From the NCBI GenBank assembly GCA_904395885.1, contig CAJFOF010000001.1, positions 1 through 64,000 of the forward strand: a DNA stretch of 64,000 nucleotides, given 5' to 3'. The position numbers and the translations under genes are program-made. Shown here piece after piece: positions 45,307-53,600 of this stretch. A model generated the notes under the pieces. It made no database searches. It saw nothing but the letters and a program-made list of their open reading frames with translations, and had not been told where the DNA came from. This DNA comes from an uncultured Lachnospiraceae bacterium (GTDB lineage Bacteria; Bacillota; Clostridia; Lachnospirales; Lachnospiraceae). Every line of letters begins with the position of its first letter. Position 1 is the first letter of the stretch.

Positions 45307-46338
45307 TTATCTCTGTACACGGCCGGAACCATCGCCGCCTGCCAGATTGTCAACATCTGCACGGGTTACCAGGTTGAAGTCGCCAGGAATCGTATGCTTT
45401 AATGCAGAAGCTGCAACAGCAAATTCAAGAGCTGCCTTCATATCCTTACCGTCTAACAGGCCGCAGATCAGACCTGCTGCGAAAGAGTCGCCTCCGCCTA
45501 CGCGGTCAACGATCGGGGTGATGGAATACTTTCTGGAGTGATAGAACTCACGGGTATTGCCATCCATGATGCAGGCAGACCAGCCATTGTTGGATGCAGA
45601 ATAGCTTTCACGCAGAGAGCTGATGATATACTTAAAGCCAAACTTGTCAGCCATCTGATTGAAGATATCTACATAACCTGCCAGCTCCAGCTCACCGGAG
45701 GTAACATCAGTCTTGCCAGGCTTAAAGCCCAGAACCTTCTCTGCATCTTCCTCGTTTCCGATGCAGACATCTACATACTGCATTAAATTGGTCATAACCT
45801 TCTGAGCCTTCTCGGAAGACCATAATTTCTTGCGGAAGTTCAGGTCAACAGATACGGTAACGCCATGCTTCTTTGCAGCCTGAAGAGCCTTCTCTGTCAG
45901 CTCTGCAGCAGAATCGCTGACAGCCGGGGTGATACCGGTAAAGTGGAACCAGTCAGCATCTTTAAAAATCTCATCAAAATCAAACTCATCTGCAGTTGCA
46001 GTAGAGATAGAAGAATGTGCTCTGTCGTAAACAACATTAGAAGCTCTCATTGCAGAGCCGGTCTCCAGATAGTAAATGCCCAGTCTCTCGCCGCTTCTGG
46101 AAATGAATTTGGTTCCTACATTATACTTCCTCAGAGCTGCAACAGCGCACTCTCCGATGGGGTTTGCCGGAACTGCTGTTACGAATTCAGCCTCGTGGCC
46201 GTAGTTAGCCAGAGATACTGCTACGTTAGCCTCGCCGCCGCCATAGTTAATGTCAAACTCGTCTGCCTGGATGAATTTCTCATTGTTGGGGGTAGATAAT
46301 CTTAACATGATCTCGCCCATGGTTACAACTTTTGCCAT
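45307..46338 (-). CDS. kdgK: 2-keto-3-deoxygluconate kinase (PfkB family)
   Basis: 343 residues. Phosphorylates 2-keto-3-deoxygluconate to KDPG. MGEIMLRLSTPNNE opening, GGGEANVAVSLANYG and DRVGGGDSFAAGLICG with the catalytic Asp are intact. It follows eda in a two-gene operon, directly supplying the aldolase substrate. AAGGAGAATAAGAAAA precedes the ATG. The tandem IclR-type operators upstream of eda probably control both genes. Confidence 0.9.
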   Translation of the reverse strand: MAKVVTMGEIMLRLSTPNNEKFIQADEFDINYGGGEANVAVSLANYGHEAEFVTAVPANPIGECAVAALRKYNVGTKFISRSGERLGIYYLETGSAMRASNVVYDRAHSSISTATADEFDFDEIFKDADWFHFTGITPAVSDSAAELTEKALQAAKKHGVTVSVDLNFRKKLWSSEKAQKVMTNLMQYVDVCIGNEEDAEKVLGFKPGKTDVTSGELELAGYVDIFNQMADKFGFKYIISSLRESYSASNNGWSACIMDGNTREFYHSRKYSITPIVDRVGGGDSFAAGLICGLLDGKDMKAALEFAVAASALKHTIPGDFNLVTRADVDNLAGGDGSGRVQR

Positions 46339-46385
46339 TTTTCTTATTCTCCTTTTATTCTAGGGAATTTTTCCCTCATATGCTA

Positions 46386-47036
46386 TTATTTACGCGCTGC
46401 CGCAACTGCCGCAACAAACTCCTGAGCCTTCTTGGTCACAGCCTCAAAATCACCGGTCTTGGCACCCTTGGTAAGGCTGCTTCCAGTGCCGACTGCGTAT
46501 GCGCCTGCATTGATCCACTTGTCAACGTTGTCTACATCTACGCCGCCGGAAGGCATAAACTCGCCCTGAGGCAGGGGGCCTTTAAAAGAGCTGATCGCTG
46601 CCGGTCCAACAATGTTGCCCGGGAAGATCTTGATGACATCGCATCCTGCTTCCATTGCAGTAACTGCTTCGGTTGGGGTCATAACGCCCGGAAGCATCGG
46701 AACTCTGTAACGGTTGCAGAGCTTAATGGTCTCTACATTCAGGCTGGGGCTTACAACGTAATTTGCGCCTGCCAGAATAACCTGTCTTGCAGTCTCCGGA
46801 TCCAGAACAGTGCCTGCACCGATCACTACCTTATCGTTGTCTTTGTACTTCTCTGCCATCATCTTAATGAACTCTACAGGATTGCCTTCATCCATAGTCA
46901 TGGTGATTTCAATGAAATTGATACCGCCTGCAATAATTGCATCGACAACTTTTTCGCCCTGCTCTAAATTCTTGGCACGAACAACGGCTACCAGGCAATC
47001 TTCTTTCAGTCTCGCCAATACCTGCTCTTTTTTCAT
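46386..47036 (-). CDS. eda: KDPG/KHG aldolase (bifunctional 4-hydroxy-2-oxoglutarate and 2-dehydro-3-deoxyphosphogluconate aldolase)
   Basis: 216 residues. Class I aldolase that cleaves KDPG to pyruvate and glyceraldehyde-3-phosphate. Schiff-base Lys136 in VIKIFPG and Glu43 in FIEITM are in place, with GAGTVLDP and FMPSGGV. First gene of the eda-kdgK operon; AAGGAG precedes the ATG. Two CGCA-N2-TGCG palindromes lie 26-56 nt upstream. Confidence 0.93.
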   Translation of the reverse strand: MKKEQVLARLKEDCLVAVVRAKNLEQGEKVVDAIIAGGINFIEITMTMDEGNPVEFIKMMAEKYKDNDKVVIGAGTVLDPETARQVILAGANYVVSPSLNVETIKLCNRYRVPMLPGVMTPTEAVTAMEAGCDVIKIFPGNIVGPAAISSFKGPLPQGEFMPSGGVDVDNVDKWINAGAYAVGTGSSLTKGAKTGDFEAVTKKAQEFVAAVAAARK

Positions 47037-47061
47037 TTCGATTCTCCTTCTTTCTTTTAAT

Positions 47062-47092
47062 TCGCATATGCGATTTTATTACGCAAATGCGA
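47062..47092. promoter_or_regulatory. tandem operator pair before eda
   Basis: TCGCATATGCGA (47062-47073, perfect palindrome) and ACGCAAATGCGA (47081-47092) share CGCA-N2-TGCG and are 19 bp apart centre to centre. Probable binding sites of the adjacent IclR-family regulator. Confidence 0.7.
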
Positions 47093-47145
47093 TTTTCTAC
47101 TGAATATTTTAATCGCTTCCATAGGATTTGTCAACAGCAAAAACC

Positions 47146-47907
47146 CTAGATTTTGCCTAAAAATCCCAACATTTTTGACACTTCTTTTGCCTTTTCCCGG
47201 ACAATGCGGCCAAGGGTCTCATAATCCTCCGAAGGCTTGTACAGACTGGACACACTGATAGCTCCCAGAACGGCGCCGTCCCGCCCAAATACAGGGGCTC
47301 CGGCGCATTCCATGTGATCTTCTATCTCCCGTGCATCCAACGCGTATCCTTTTTTCCGAACCTGTTCCAGCTCTTTTCTCAGAGCAGCCTTGGTAGTGAT
47401 TGTCTGTTCTGTCTTTTTGGTCAATGTAATCCGTTCCAGCAGATCTTCTCTGACTGTCTCATCGGTAAAGGCCAAAATTGCTTTTCCCAGAGAAGTACAG
47501 TAAATCGGGTTTTTTGTGCCAACTGTTGCTGTTGTTATAATTGGGTTTTCCGGCTCAAATTTACACAGATAAACGATTTCATCATCGGAACGCACGCCAA
47601 AAAACACGGTCTTTCCTACACTGTGAGAAAAATCTTTCAGCACCGGTTCCACTGTCCGTACGACGTCCAAGTTATTTGTATAGCTGACTCCGATCCGATA
47701 AGCTGCAAGGCCGATGGTATAATGCTGCTTCTGCCCACGGGTAATGTTGACCATTCCGGTTTCTGCCAGAGTCGTCACAATATCGTAAGCACTGGTTTTG
47801 GGAAGTTCCAGTTCTTCGCAGATTTCATCAAGGGTAATTCCGTCCGGCCTTTTTGATACCAGTTTCAGAATCTGTATTGTCCTCAGTGTCGTCCGGTTGA
47901 GTTTCAT
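47146..47907 (-). CDS. IclR-family transcriptional regulator (KdgR-like)
   Basis: 253 residues. N-terminal winged helix (TLRTIQILKLVSKRPDGITLDEICEELELPKTSAYDIVTTL) and C-terminal effector domain with TVGTKNPIYCTSLGKAILAF and AGAPVFGRDGAVLGAISVS. IclR-type repressors near eda/kdgK respond to KDG or KDPG. The gene lies immediately upstream of eda on the same strand, and a degenerate operator pair with the same 19-bp spacing lies in its own promoter region, so autoregulation is likely. GGGAGGGCG precedes the ATG. Confidence 0.88.
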   Translation of the reverse strand: MKLNRTTLRTIQILKLVSKRPDGITLDEICEELELPKTSAYDIVTTLAETGMVNITRGQKQHYTIGLAAYRIGVSYTNNLDVVRTVEPVLKDFSHSVGKTVFFGVRSDDEIVYLCKFEPENPIITTATVGTKNPIYCTSLGKAILAFTDETVREDLLERITLTKKTEQTITTKAALRKELEQVRKKGYALDAREIEDHMECAGAPVFGRDGAVLGAISVSSLYKPSEDYETLGRIVREKAKEVSKMLGFLGKI

Positions 47908-47934
47908 TGTGTACGCCCTCCCATACTGTATATC

Positions 47935-47963
47935 CGCTTATGCGAATTGTGTTCGTATATTCG
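47935..47963. promoter_or_regulatory. degenerate tandem operator pair before the IclR gene
   Basis: CGCTTATGCG (47935-47944) and CGTATATTCG (47954-47963), 19 bp apart centre to centre, as before eda. Supports autoregulation. Confidence 0.5.
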
Positions 47964-48008
47964 ATATTATATCCAAGAACGCCTGGAAATTCAACTGGTT
48001 TTTTCGTT

Positions 48009-49490
48009 TTAGAGAGTCACGCCCTGTTTAAAGATTGCCATATCGTGGAATCCGGCTTCTTCTGCCTTCACTTTCCTTCCGGAAGCAACTTCCAGCACAT
48101 ATTCAAACAGCTTCTGAGCCAGTTCTTCTTTCGTCATGTCCTCCACCATACGGCCGGCATTGAAATCGATCCAATTTTCCTTATGGCCGGCCAGCTTGGA
48201 ATTGCTGGATATCTTCACAGTCGGCACCGGGGAAGCAAACGGTGTGCCTCTGCCCGTGGTGAAGAGGACGATCTGAGCCCCGGACATCGCCAGGGCCGTC
48301 GCTGCAACCAGATCGTTTCCTGGCGCCGACAGAAGGTTCAGTCCTTTTGTCTTCACCTGCTCTCCGTAAGCCAGAACTCCCTTTACAGGAGCGCTCCCTG
48401 ATTTCTGAGTGCAGCCCAGGGACTTGTCCTCCAGGGTAGAGATTCCGCCTTTTTTATTGCCCGGTGACGGGTTCTCGTAGATAGTCTGGTTATGGCTGGT
48501 GAAGTAATTCTTAAAATCGTTAATCAGATGAACCGTCTTGTCAAACAGTTCCGGCGTTTCACAGCGGTTCATCAGCAGAGTTTCCGCACCGAACATCTCC
48601 GGAACCTCCGTCAAAATTGTAGTGCCGCCTTTGGAGATCAGAATGTCGGAGAAAGCTCCCACTGTTGGATTAGCAGTAATTCCAGACAGTCCGTCAGAAC
48701 CTCCGCATTTCATGCCGATGATCAGCTCGCTGGCATCGATCTTCTCCCTGGAGAAAGCGCCGGCATAGGCCGCCAGTTCTTCCAGCAGAGCCATGGCTGC
48801 TTCCTGCTCATCTTCCACATCCTGACACTGCAAAAACTTTACTCTCTGTTCGTCATACTCCCCAATATAGTCCATCAACACCGGGATATTACTGTTTTCA
48901 CAGCCAAGCCCGAGGACCAAAACGCCCCCTGCATTGGGATGATGAATCATATCCGCCAGAATCTTTCTGGTATTTTCCTGGTCATCTCCCATCTGGGAAC
49001 AGCCGTAAGGATGAGGGAACGCAATGACGTCCTCAATATTTCCGCCTACAAATTTCTGGGCTTTTTTCTCCAATGCCTTTGCGATGGAATTGACACAGCC
49101 CACTGTAGGAACAATCCAGATCTCATTCCGGACTCCCACTTTGCCGTCCGTTCTGCGGTATCCATCAAAATATGCGTGTTCCGTTTCCTTTAAATCTGAT
49201 TTTACAGGTTCGTAAGTATATGAAAGCAGGTCTCCCAAAGCAGTTTTCAGATTGTGGACATGAACCCACTGCCCTTTTTCGATATTTTCCTTTGCGTGGC
49301 CAATACGGAATCCGTATTTAACAACATCCTCGCCCTTCTGAATGGGCTTTAAGGCAAATTTATGTCCCTGTGGAATCTCTTCCAGAGTTGTTACTTCTGT
49401 ATTGCCCACCTGGAGAGTCTCGCCTTTGGCAATCGGACGCAAAGCCACCGCAACATTGTCATTTTGGTTAATTTTGACAAAATCCTGCAT
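48009..49490 (-). CDS. uxaA: altronate dehydratase
   Basis: 493 residues, single-chain form. Dehydrates D-altronate to 2-keto-3-deoxygluconate. The N-terminal SAF-like domain (about 1-95, NDNVAVALRPIAKGE) and the C-terminal catalytic domain with Cys-rich GVRNEIWIVPTVGC, HPYGCSQMGDD, GLGCENSN and MKCGGSDGLSG segments are typical of the iron-dependent family. It is divergent from the LacI gene, its own promoter overlapped by a LacI-type operator. Product feeds kdgK and eda just downstream. Confidence 0.92.
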   Translation of the reverse strand: MQDFVKINQNDNVAVALRPIAKGETLQVGNTEVTTLEEIPQGHKFALKPIQKGEDVVKYGFRIGHAKENIEKGQWVHVHNLKTALGDLLSYTYEPVKSDLKETEHAYFDGYRRTDGKVGVRNEIWIVPTVGCVNSIAKALEKKAQKFVGGNIEDVIAFPHPYGCSQMGDDQENTRKILADMIHHPNAGGVLVLGLGCENSNIPVLMDYIGEYDEQRVKFLQCQDVEDEQEAAMALLEELAAYAGAFSREKIDASELIIGMKCGGSDGLSGITANPTVGAFSDILISKGGTTILTEVPEMFGAETLLMNRCETPELFDKTVHLINDFKNYFTSHNQTIYENPSPGNKKGGISTLEDKSLGCTQKSGSAPVKGVLAYGEQVKTKGLNLLSAPGNDLVAATALAMSGAQIVLFTTGRGTPFASPVPTVKISSNSKLAGHKENWIDFNAGRMVEDMTKEELAQKLFEYVLEVASGRKVKAEEAGFHDMAIFKQGVTL

Positions 49491-49546
49491 ATCCTTTTTC
49501 TCCTCTTAAAATGAAATTAAACCGCAGAAAAACCGCTGTGCTGCGG

Positions 49547-49566
49547 AATTGTAAGTGCTTACAATT
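49547..49566. promoter_or_regulatory. LacI-type operator of uxaA
   Basis: AATTGTAAG-TG-CTTACAATT, a perfect 20-bp palindrome abutting the uxaA -10 box. It matches the element at 49650-49667. Confidence 0.8.
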
Positions 49567-49595
49567 ATTCTACAAAAAATCAGTGAAAAAGTCAA
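49567..49595 (-). promoter_or_regulatory. uxaA promoter
   Basis: TTGACT (49590-49595), 17-nt spacer, TAGAAT (49567-49572) on the minus strand; the operator lies directly downstream, where a bound repressor would block initiation. Confidence 0.8.
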
Positions 49596-49612
49596 TAATA
49601 AATTAAAACCTA

Positions 49613-49641
49613 TTGCAATCTTTGTGAATTATAGGTATAAT
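49613..49641 (+). promoter_or_regulatory. lacI-uxaC promoter
   Basis: TTGCAA (49613-49618), 17-nt spacer, TATAAT (49636-49641). The second operator lies 8 nt downstream, across the likely start site. Confidence 0.8.
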
Positions 49642-49649
49642 AAGTACAG

Positions 49650-49667
49650 GTTGTAAGCACTTACAGC
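49650..49667. promoter_or_regulatory. LacI-type operator of the lacI-uxaC promoter
   Basis: GTTGTAAG-CA-CTTACAGC, arms TGTAAG/CTTACA, 102 bp centre to centre from the uxaA operator. Confidence 0.75.
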
Positions 49668-49689
49668 CGCAAAACTGGGAGGTGCAAGC

Positions 49690-50691
49690 ATGAATATATA
49701 TGACGTATCAAGGAAGGCAGAAGTTTCTATTGCCACCGTCTCCCGCGTTTTAAACGGAAATCCTAACGTAAGTGAAAAAACGCGAAACCGTGTTCTGGAA
49801 GTAATGAATGAACTGGGGTATACTCCTAATATTTTTGCCAGAGGACTCGGACTGAATACCATGAAAACCATTGGGATTATGTGCTCTGACTCTTCAGACC
49901 TTTATCTGGCCAATGCCATATATTTTCTGGAGAGAGAACTGCGGAACAATGGATACGATTCTATTCTCTGCTGTACCGGAGTAGCCTTGGAGACGAAACA
50001 AAAGTATTTTGATCTTCTCCGCTCCAAAAGAGTAGATGCTATTATTCTGGCTGGTTCAAAGTTTATTGAGATGAAGGCAAAGGACAATTCCTATCTCATC
50101 GACGCTGCCAAAGAGCTTCCACTGATGCTGGTCAACGGTTATCTGGACGGACCGAATATTTATTCCACTCTGTGCGATGATCATGCCGCCACGTACGATG
50201 CCGTTTCCAGACTGATCAAGTCCGGAAGAAGGAAAATTCTATACCTTTACACCAGTCACTCATACAGTGGGATCAATAAAATGCATGGATATCAGGACGC
50301 CCTTGCTGACAATGGCCTTCCGGCTTCCGATGACTATATTCGCCAGTGTCCCAAAGATATTGCCAAAGCCCAGGCGCTGTGTTCCCGGCTGCATGAAGAA
50401 GGACTGGTTTTTGATGCCGTACTGACGTCTGACGATTCCCTGGCTATAGGTGCTGTAAAGTTTGCCTATGCCTTCCAAATATCCATACCGGAGCAGCTTT
50501 CCATAATCGGCTATAACAATTCAATTCTTGCGTCCTGTTCTTATCCGGAACTTACCAGCATTGACAGTAAAGTAGAATCTCTGTGCATCACTACTGTCAA
50601 CACGCTCATGGGAGTTTTCAGCGGAACCAATGTTCCAAGCCGAACCACGATTTCTGCTGATCTCATAAAACGAGGTACCACGAATTTTTAA
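49690..50691 (+). CDS. LacI-family transcriptional regulator of hexuronate genes
   Basis: 333 residues. N-terminal LacI HTH with hinge (MNIYDVSRKAEVSIATVSRVLNGNPNVSEKTRNRVLEVMNELGYTPN) and periplasmic-binding-protein-like effector domain (about 60-333). Divergent from uxaA and 20 nt ahead of uxaC, with TTGTAAG/CTTACAA operators at both promoters, so it probably represses both and itself. The inducer is likely a hexuronate or aldonate, an inference from context. GGGAGG precedes the ATG by about 7 nt. Confidence 0.9.
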   Translation: MNIYDVSRKAEVSIATVSRVLNGNPNVSEKTRNRVLEVMNELGYTPNIFARGLGLNTMKTIGIMCSDSSDLYLANAIYFLERELRNNGYDSILCCTGVALETKQKYFDLLRSKRVDAIILAGSKFIEMKAKDNSYLIDAAKELPLMLVNGYLDGPNIYSTLCDDHAATYDAVSRLIKSGRRKILYLYTSHSYSGINKMHGYQDALADNGLPASDDYIRQCPKDIAKAQALCSRLHEEGLVFDAVLTSDDSLAIGAVKFAYAFQISIPEQLSIIGYNNSILASCSYPELTSIDSKVESLCITTVNTLMGVFSGTNVPSRTTISADLIKRGTTNF

Positions 50692-50711
50692 AACGAGGAG
50701 GAGCAACAACT

Positions 50712-52121
50712 ATGAAACAATTTTTGGACAAAGATTTCCTGCTGTCCACCGACATGGCAAAGACCTTGTATCACGACTATGCTGAAATAATGCCTATCGT
50801 TGACTATCACTGCCACATCAATCCCCAAGAGATCTATGAAGACCGGAAGTTTGACAACATCACCCAGGTTTGGCTCGGAGGCGACCATTATAAATGGCGT
50901 CAGATGCGCTCCAACGGAGTAGATGAAAAATACATCACCGGTGACGCCTCTGACCGTGAAAAATTCCAGAAATGGGCGGAAACTATGCCCAAGCTGATTG
51001 GAAATCCCCTGTATCACTGGAGCCATCTGGAGCTTCGCAGATATTTTGGATACGAGGGATATTTAAACGGCGACACTGCTGAGGAAGTCTGGAATCTATG
51101 CAATGATAAGCTGCAGAATGATCCTTCCATGACCGTTCGCGGTCTGATTCGCCATTATAATGTAAAGTTGATCTGCACTACTGACGATCCGATTGATTCT
51201 CTGGAATGGCATGAGAAAATCGCTGCAGATGAAACCTGCAAAGATATCAAGGTTCTGCCGGCCTGGCGCCCAGACAAGGCCATGAACGTAGAAAAGCCGA
51301 CCTATGCAGAGTACATTGATTCTCTTTCAAAAGCCAGCGGCATTGAAATCAAGGACTTCTCTTCCCTGAAAGACGCGTTAAAAGCAAGGATGGCGTACTT
51401 TGCAGAAAGAGGCTGCTGCATTTCCGACCACGCACTGGAATACGTCATGTACGCTCCTGCTGACGATGCCCAGATTGATGAGATTATAGCAAAAGGCTTA
51501 AAAGGCGAGGCTATCTCCAAGGAAGAAGAATTAAAATATAAAACCGCCTTCATGCTTTTTGTCGCAAAGGAATATAACCGTCTTGGATGGGTTATGCAGC
51601 TCCATTACGGATGCAAGCGCGACAATAACGCTCTGATGTTTGAAAAACTTGGCCCTGATACCGGTTATGACTGCATCAATAACTATGCTCCCAGCGCACA
51701 GATGGCTGACTTCTTAAATGCCCTGAGCGCTACCGGCGAGGTTCCCAAGACGATTATTTATTCTCTGAACCCCAACGACAACGCCGCTATCGGCACTATC
51801 CTGGGATGCTTCCAGAGTGCTCCTGCAGGAAGAATTCAGCAGGGTTCCGCATGGTGGTTCAATGATCATAAGACCGGCATGACCGATCAGATGATCAGCC
51901 TGGCAAATCTGGGCTGCCTGGGCAACTTTATCGGCATGCTTACGGATTCCAGAAGTTTCCTGTCCTACACGAGACACGAATACTTCAGAAGAATCATGTG
52001 TGATTTGATTGGCGGATGGGTTGAAAATGGAGAATATCCAAACGATCAGAAGTCCCTGGAAGAGATTGTGAAGGGTATTTCTTACAACAATGCAGTGAAA
52101 TATTTTGGATTTGATATCTAA
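50712..52121 (+). CDS. uxaC: glucuronate isomerase (uronate isomerase)
   Basis: 469 residues. Interconverts glucuronate/fructuronate and galacturonate/tagaturonate, the first step of hexuronate catabolism. Metal-site motif DYHCHINPQEIYED near residues 33-46 and later QLHYGCKRDNN, TDSRSFLSYTRHEYFRRIMC are diagnostic. GAGGAGG precedes the ATG. Cotranscribed with lacI and ended by a strong terminator. The needed reductases (UxaB/UxuB) are not in the window. Confidence 0.95.
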   Translation: MKQFLDKDFLLSTDMAKTLYHDYAEIMPIVDYHCHINPQEIYEDRKFDNITQVWLGGDHYKWRQMRSNGVDEKYITGDASDREKFQKWAETMPKLIGNPLYHWSHLELRRYFGYEGYLNGDTAEEVWNLCNDKLQNDPSMTVRGLIRHYNVKLICTTDDPIDSLEWHEKIAADETCKDIKVLPAWRPDKAMNVEKPTYAEYIDSLSKASGIEIKDFSSLKDALKARMAYFAERGCCISDHALEYVMYAPADDAQIDEIIAKGLKGEAISKEEELKYKTAFMLFVAKEYNRLGWVMQLHYGCKRDNNALMFEKLGPDTGYDCINNYAPSAQMADFLNALSATGEVPKTIIYSLNPNDNAAIGTILGCFQSAPAGRIQQGSAWWFNDHKTGMTDQMISLANLGCLGNFIGMLTDSRSFLSYTRHEYFRRIMCDLIGGWVENGEYPNDQKSLEEIVKGISYNNAVKYFGFDI

Positions 52122-52188
52122 TTGGCAAAAATCTCTGCCAATCTGGTTTGGCGGCGCGGGCTTTCAGCCGGCGCCGCCTATTATTTTT
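52121..52188 (+). terminator. terminator of lacI-uxaC
   Basis: A first hairpin ATTGGCA/TGCCAAT (52121-52142) is followed by GGCGGCGC (52150-52157)/GCGCCGCC (52171-52178), then TATTATTTTT on the plus strand. Confidence 0.85.
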
Positions 52189-53200
52189 AAAGCATAGCTC
52201 CATCTGGTCCAAACTGGTAAACGGTTCCGTCAATAGTCAGGCTGGTATTGGCCGCCATAATCCCGCCATTGTCCGGATTCAAATAATACCAGGTCTCTCC
52301 AAGCTGGACCCATCCCACAGCTTTCTGATAGTTCTGGAAGTAATACCAGGAACCGTCAATGAGTTTCCAGCCGTCAGCCGGAATTATCTGGCTGTAGTCC
52401 GTAAATGCCAGTTCCAGACAGACTGATCCTTCAATCCCATTTACCGTGCCGCTGTCAGTACACTGCCAAATTGTCCGGTTCGGGTAACTATTTATTGTCC
52501 CGTAACGGGCGTACCAGATGTCATAGGGAATCTGTGTGGTATCCATCTTATTTACCAGCCAGTCATTGTAGCTGAACACGATGGGATGGAACCCTGCATC
52601 CTGCACAGTCTTGCAGAAAGCGTTTACAATATCTGTAAGCTGCTGCTTCGTGAGGCCTGCGTCTGTAATAACCTTTGACTCCACATCCATAGCAATGGGA
52701 TAAGAAATTTTATAATCTTTTGCAGTACGCACGGCAAACTGGGCTTCTTTCACCGCATCCTCCACTGTCAATGCCTGAGAATACAGATACGTCCCCACCT
52801 GCAGTCCTGCCGCCGCTGCTTCTTTCATGTTAGTGTCAAAGTAAGGATCCAGATCATCCACATACCCCATGCGGATAAACGTAAAGCTCACATCATCCGC
52901 CGCCACTGCATTCCAGTCAATGTCCTGCTGGTATTTTGACACGCTGACTCCTCTTGAAATCGCTCCCTGAATGATATTTCCTTCCGAATCCACATACTGA
53001 CCGTTTACTTTGGTATACGGTCCCTGGGACTCCGCCGTATATTCCTGGCTCAGTCCATCAGCCAAAGGCATTCCCACACCCGGCCCGATCTCTGTAGTAT
53101 CTGCCAGGGATGTAAATGCGGCAGCCCAGCACATAAGGCCCGCCGCTGCGGCAACGACTGCCAGTCTGCTTTTTCTAATGATTTTTGTATGAATTACCAT
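52187..53200 (-). CDS. secreted GH25 lysozyme with cell-wall-binding repeats
   Basis: 337 residues. Signal peptide to about residue 33 (AAFTSLADT). The GH25 domain (about 85-275) has GVSVSKYQQDIDW, FIRMGY, IAMDVESK and IWYARYG, with the DxE pair of the active site in MDVES. The C-terminal ~65 residues are two choline-binding-like repeats (DGSWYYFQNYQKAVGW, GETWYYLNPDNGGIMA). Cleaves peptidoglycan outside the cell. The stop meets the uxaC terminator; the repeats resemble those of the CAP protein at 28 kb. Confidence 0.92.
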   Translation of the reverse strand: MVIHTKIIRKSRLAVVAAAAGLMCWAAAFTSLADTTEIGPGVGMPLADGLSQEYTAESQGPYTKVNGQYVDSEGNIIQGAISRGVSVSKYQQDIDWNAVAADDVSFTFIRMGYVDDLDPYFDTNMKEAAAAGLQVGTYLYSQALTVEDAVKEAQFAVRTAKDYKISYPIAMDVESKVITDAGLTKQQLTDIVNAFCKTVQDAGFHPIVFSYNDWLVNKMDTTQIPYDIWYARYGTINSYPNRTIWQCTDSGTVNGIEGSVCLELAFTDYSQIIPADGWKLIDGSWYYFQNYQKAVGWVQLGETWYYLNPDNGGIMAANTSLTIDGTVYQFGPDGAML

Positions 53201-53413
53201 CTCTTAATTCTATCCTCCTTATTGTCAGCCGGTTTCTACATTTGTCAGATAAGCAATAGAAATTTGCAGTATCTATCATACCTCAGAGGATTTTCCAGTT
53301 CAAGAACTGGAAAAAAATTGTAATCATTTGTAATATTTCTGTAAGGAGTGGCAGACTGCCTCATTTGCAGTTCTTTTCCCTCCGATGTCCAAGAAGAATC
53401 CTTGGTTTAACAC

Positions 53414-53461
53414 AAAAAAGACCTTCCTCTGTCTATCAGTGATGATATACAGAAGAAGGTC
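53414..53461 (-). terminator. terminator of yebC
   Basis: A 13-bp stem with one mismatch (53449-53461 with 53420-53432) followed by TTTTTT on the minus strand; about 140 nt beyond the yebC stop. Confidence 0.85.
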
Positions 53462-53487
53462 ATTGCACACCCATCATTGAGGGCTTT

Positions 53488-53523
53488 AAAATCTGCCCAG
53501 ATACCATCACTGGTACAGATTTT
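53488..53523. other. nested hairpin in the yebC 3' region
   Basis: AAAATCTG (53488-53495) pairs with CAGATTTT (53516-53523), enclosing a smaller hairpin TACCA/TGGTA. Read on the minus strand it precedes the yebC terminator, so the transcript ends with two tandem structures. Confidence 0.45.
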
Positions 53524-53600
53524 GTACAATTTTCTTATTCTTATTGATTGCTTCATTTCTCACAAAGCCTTATTTTAAGCCTTTTTCCATGGTTTCTGGC

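Larger units (their letters stand above)
53201..53600. other. 400-bp gene-free stretch with two structured repeats
   Basis: No gene is seen. It holds the yebC terminator (53414-53461) and a second hairpin (53488-53523), described separately. The remainder is AT-rich and probably includes the GH25 promoter. Confidence 0.6.
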
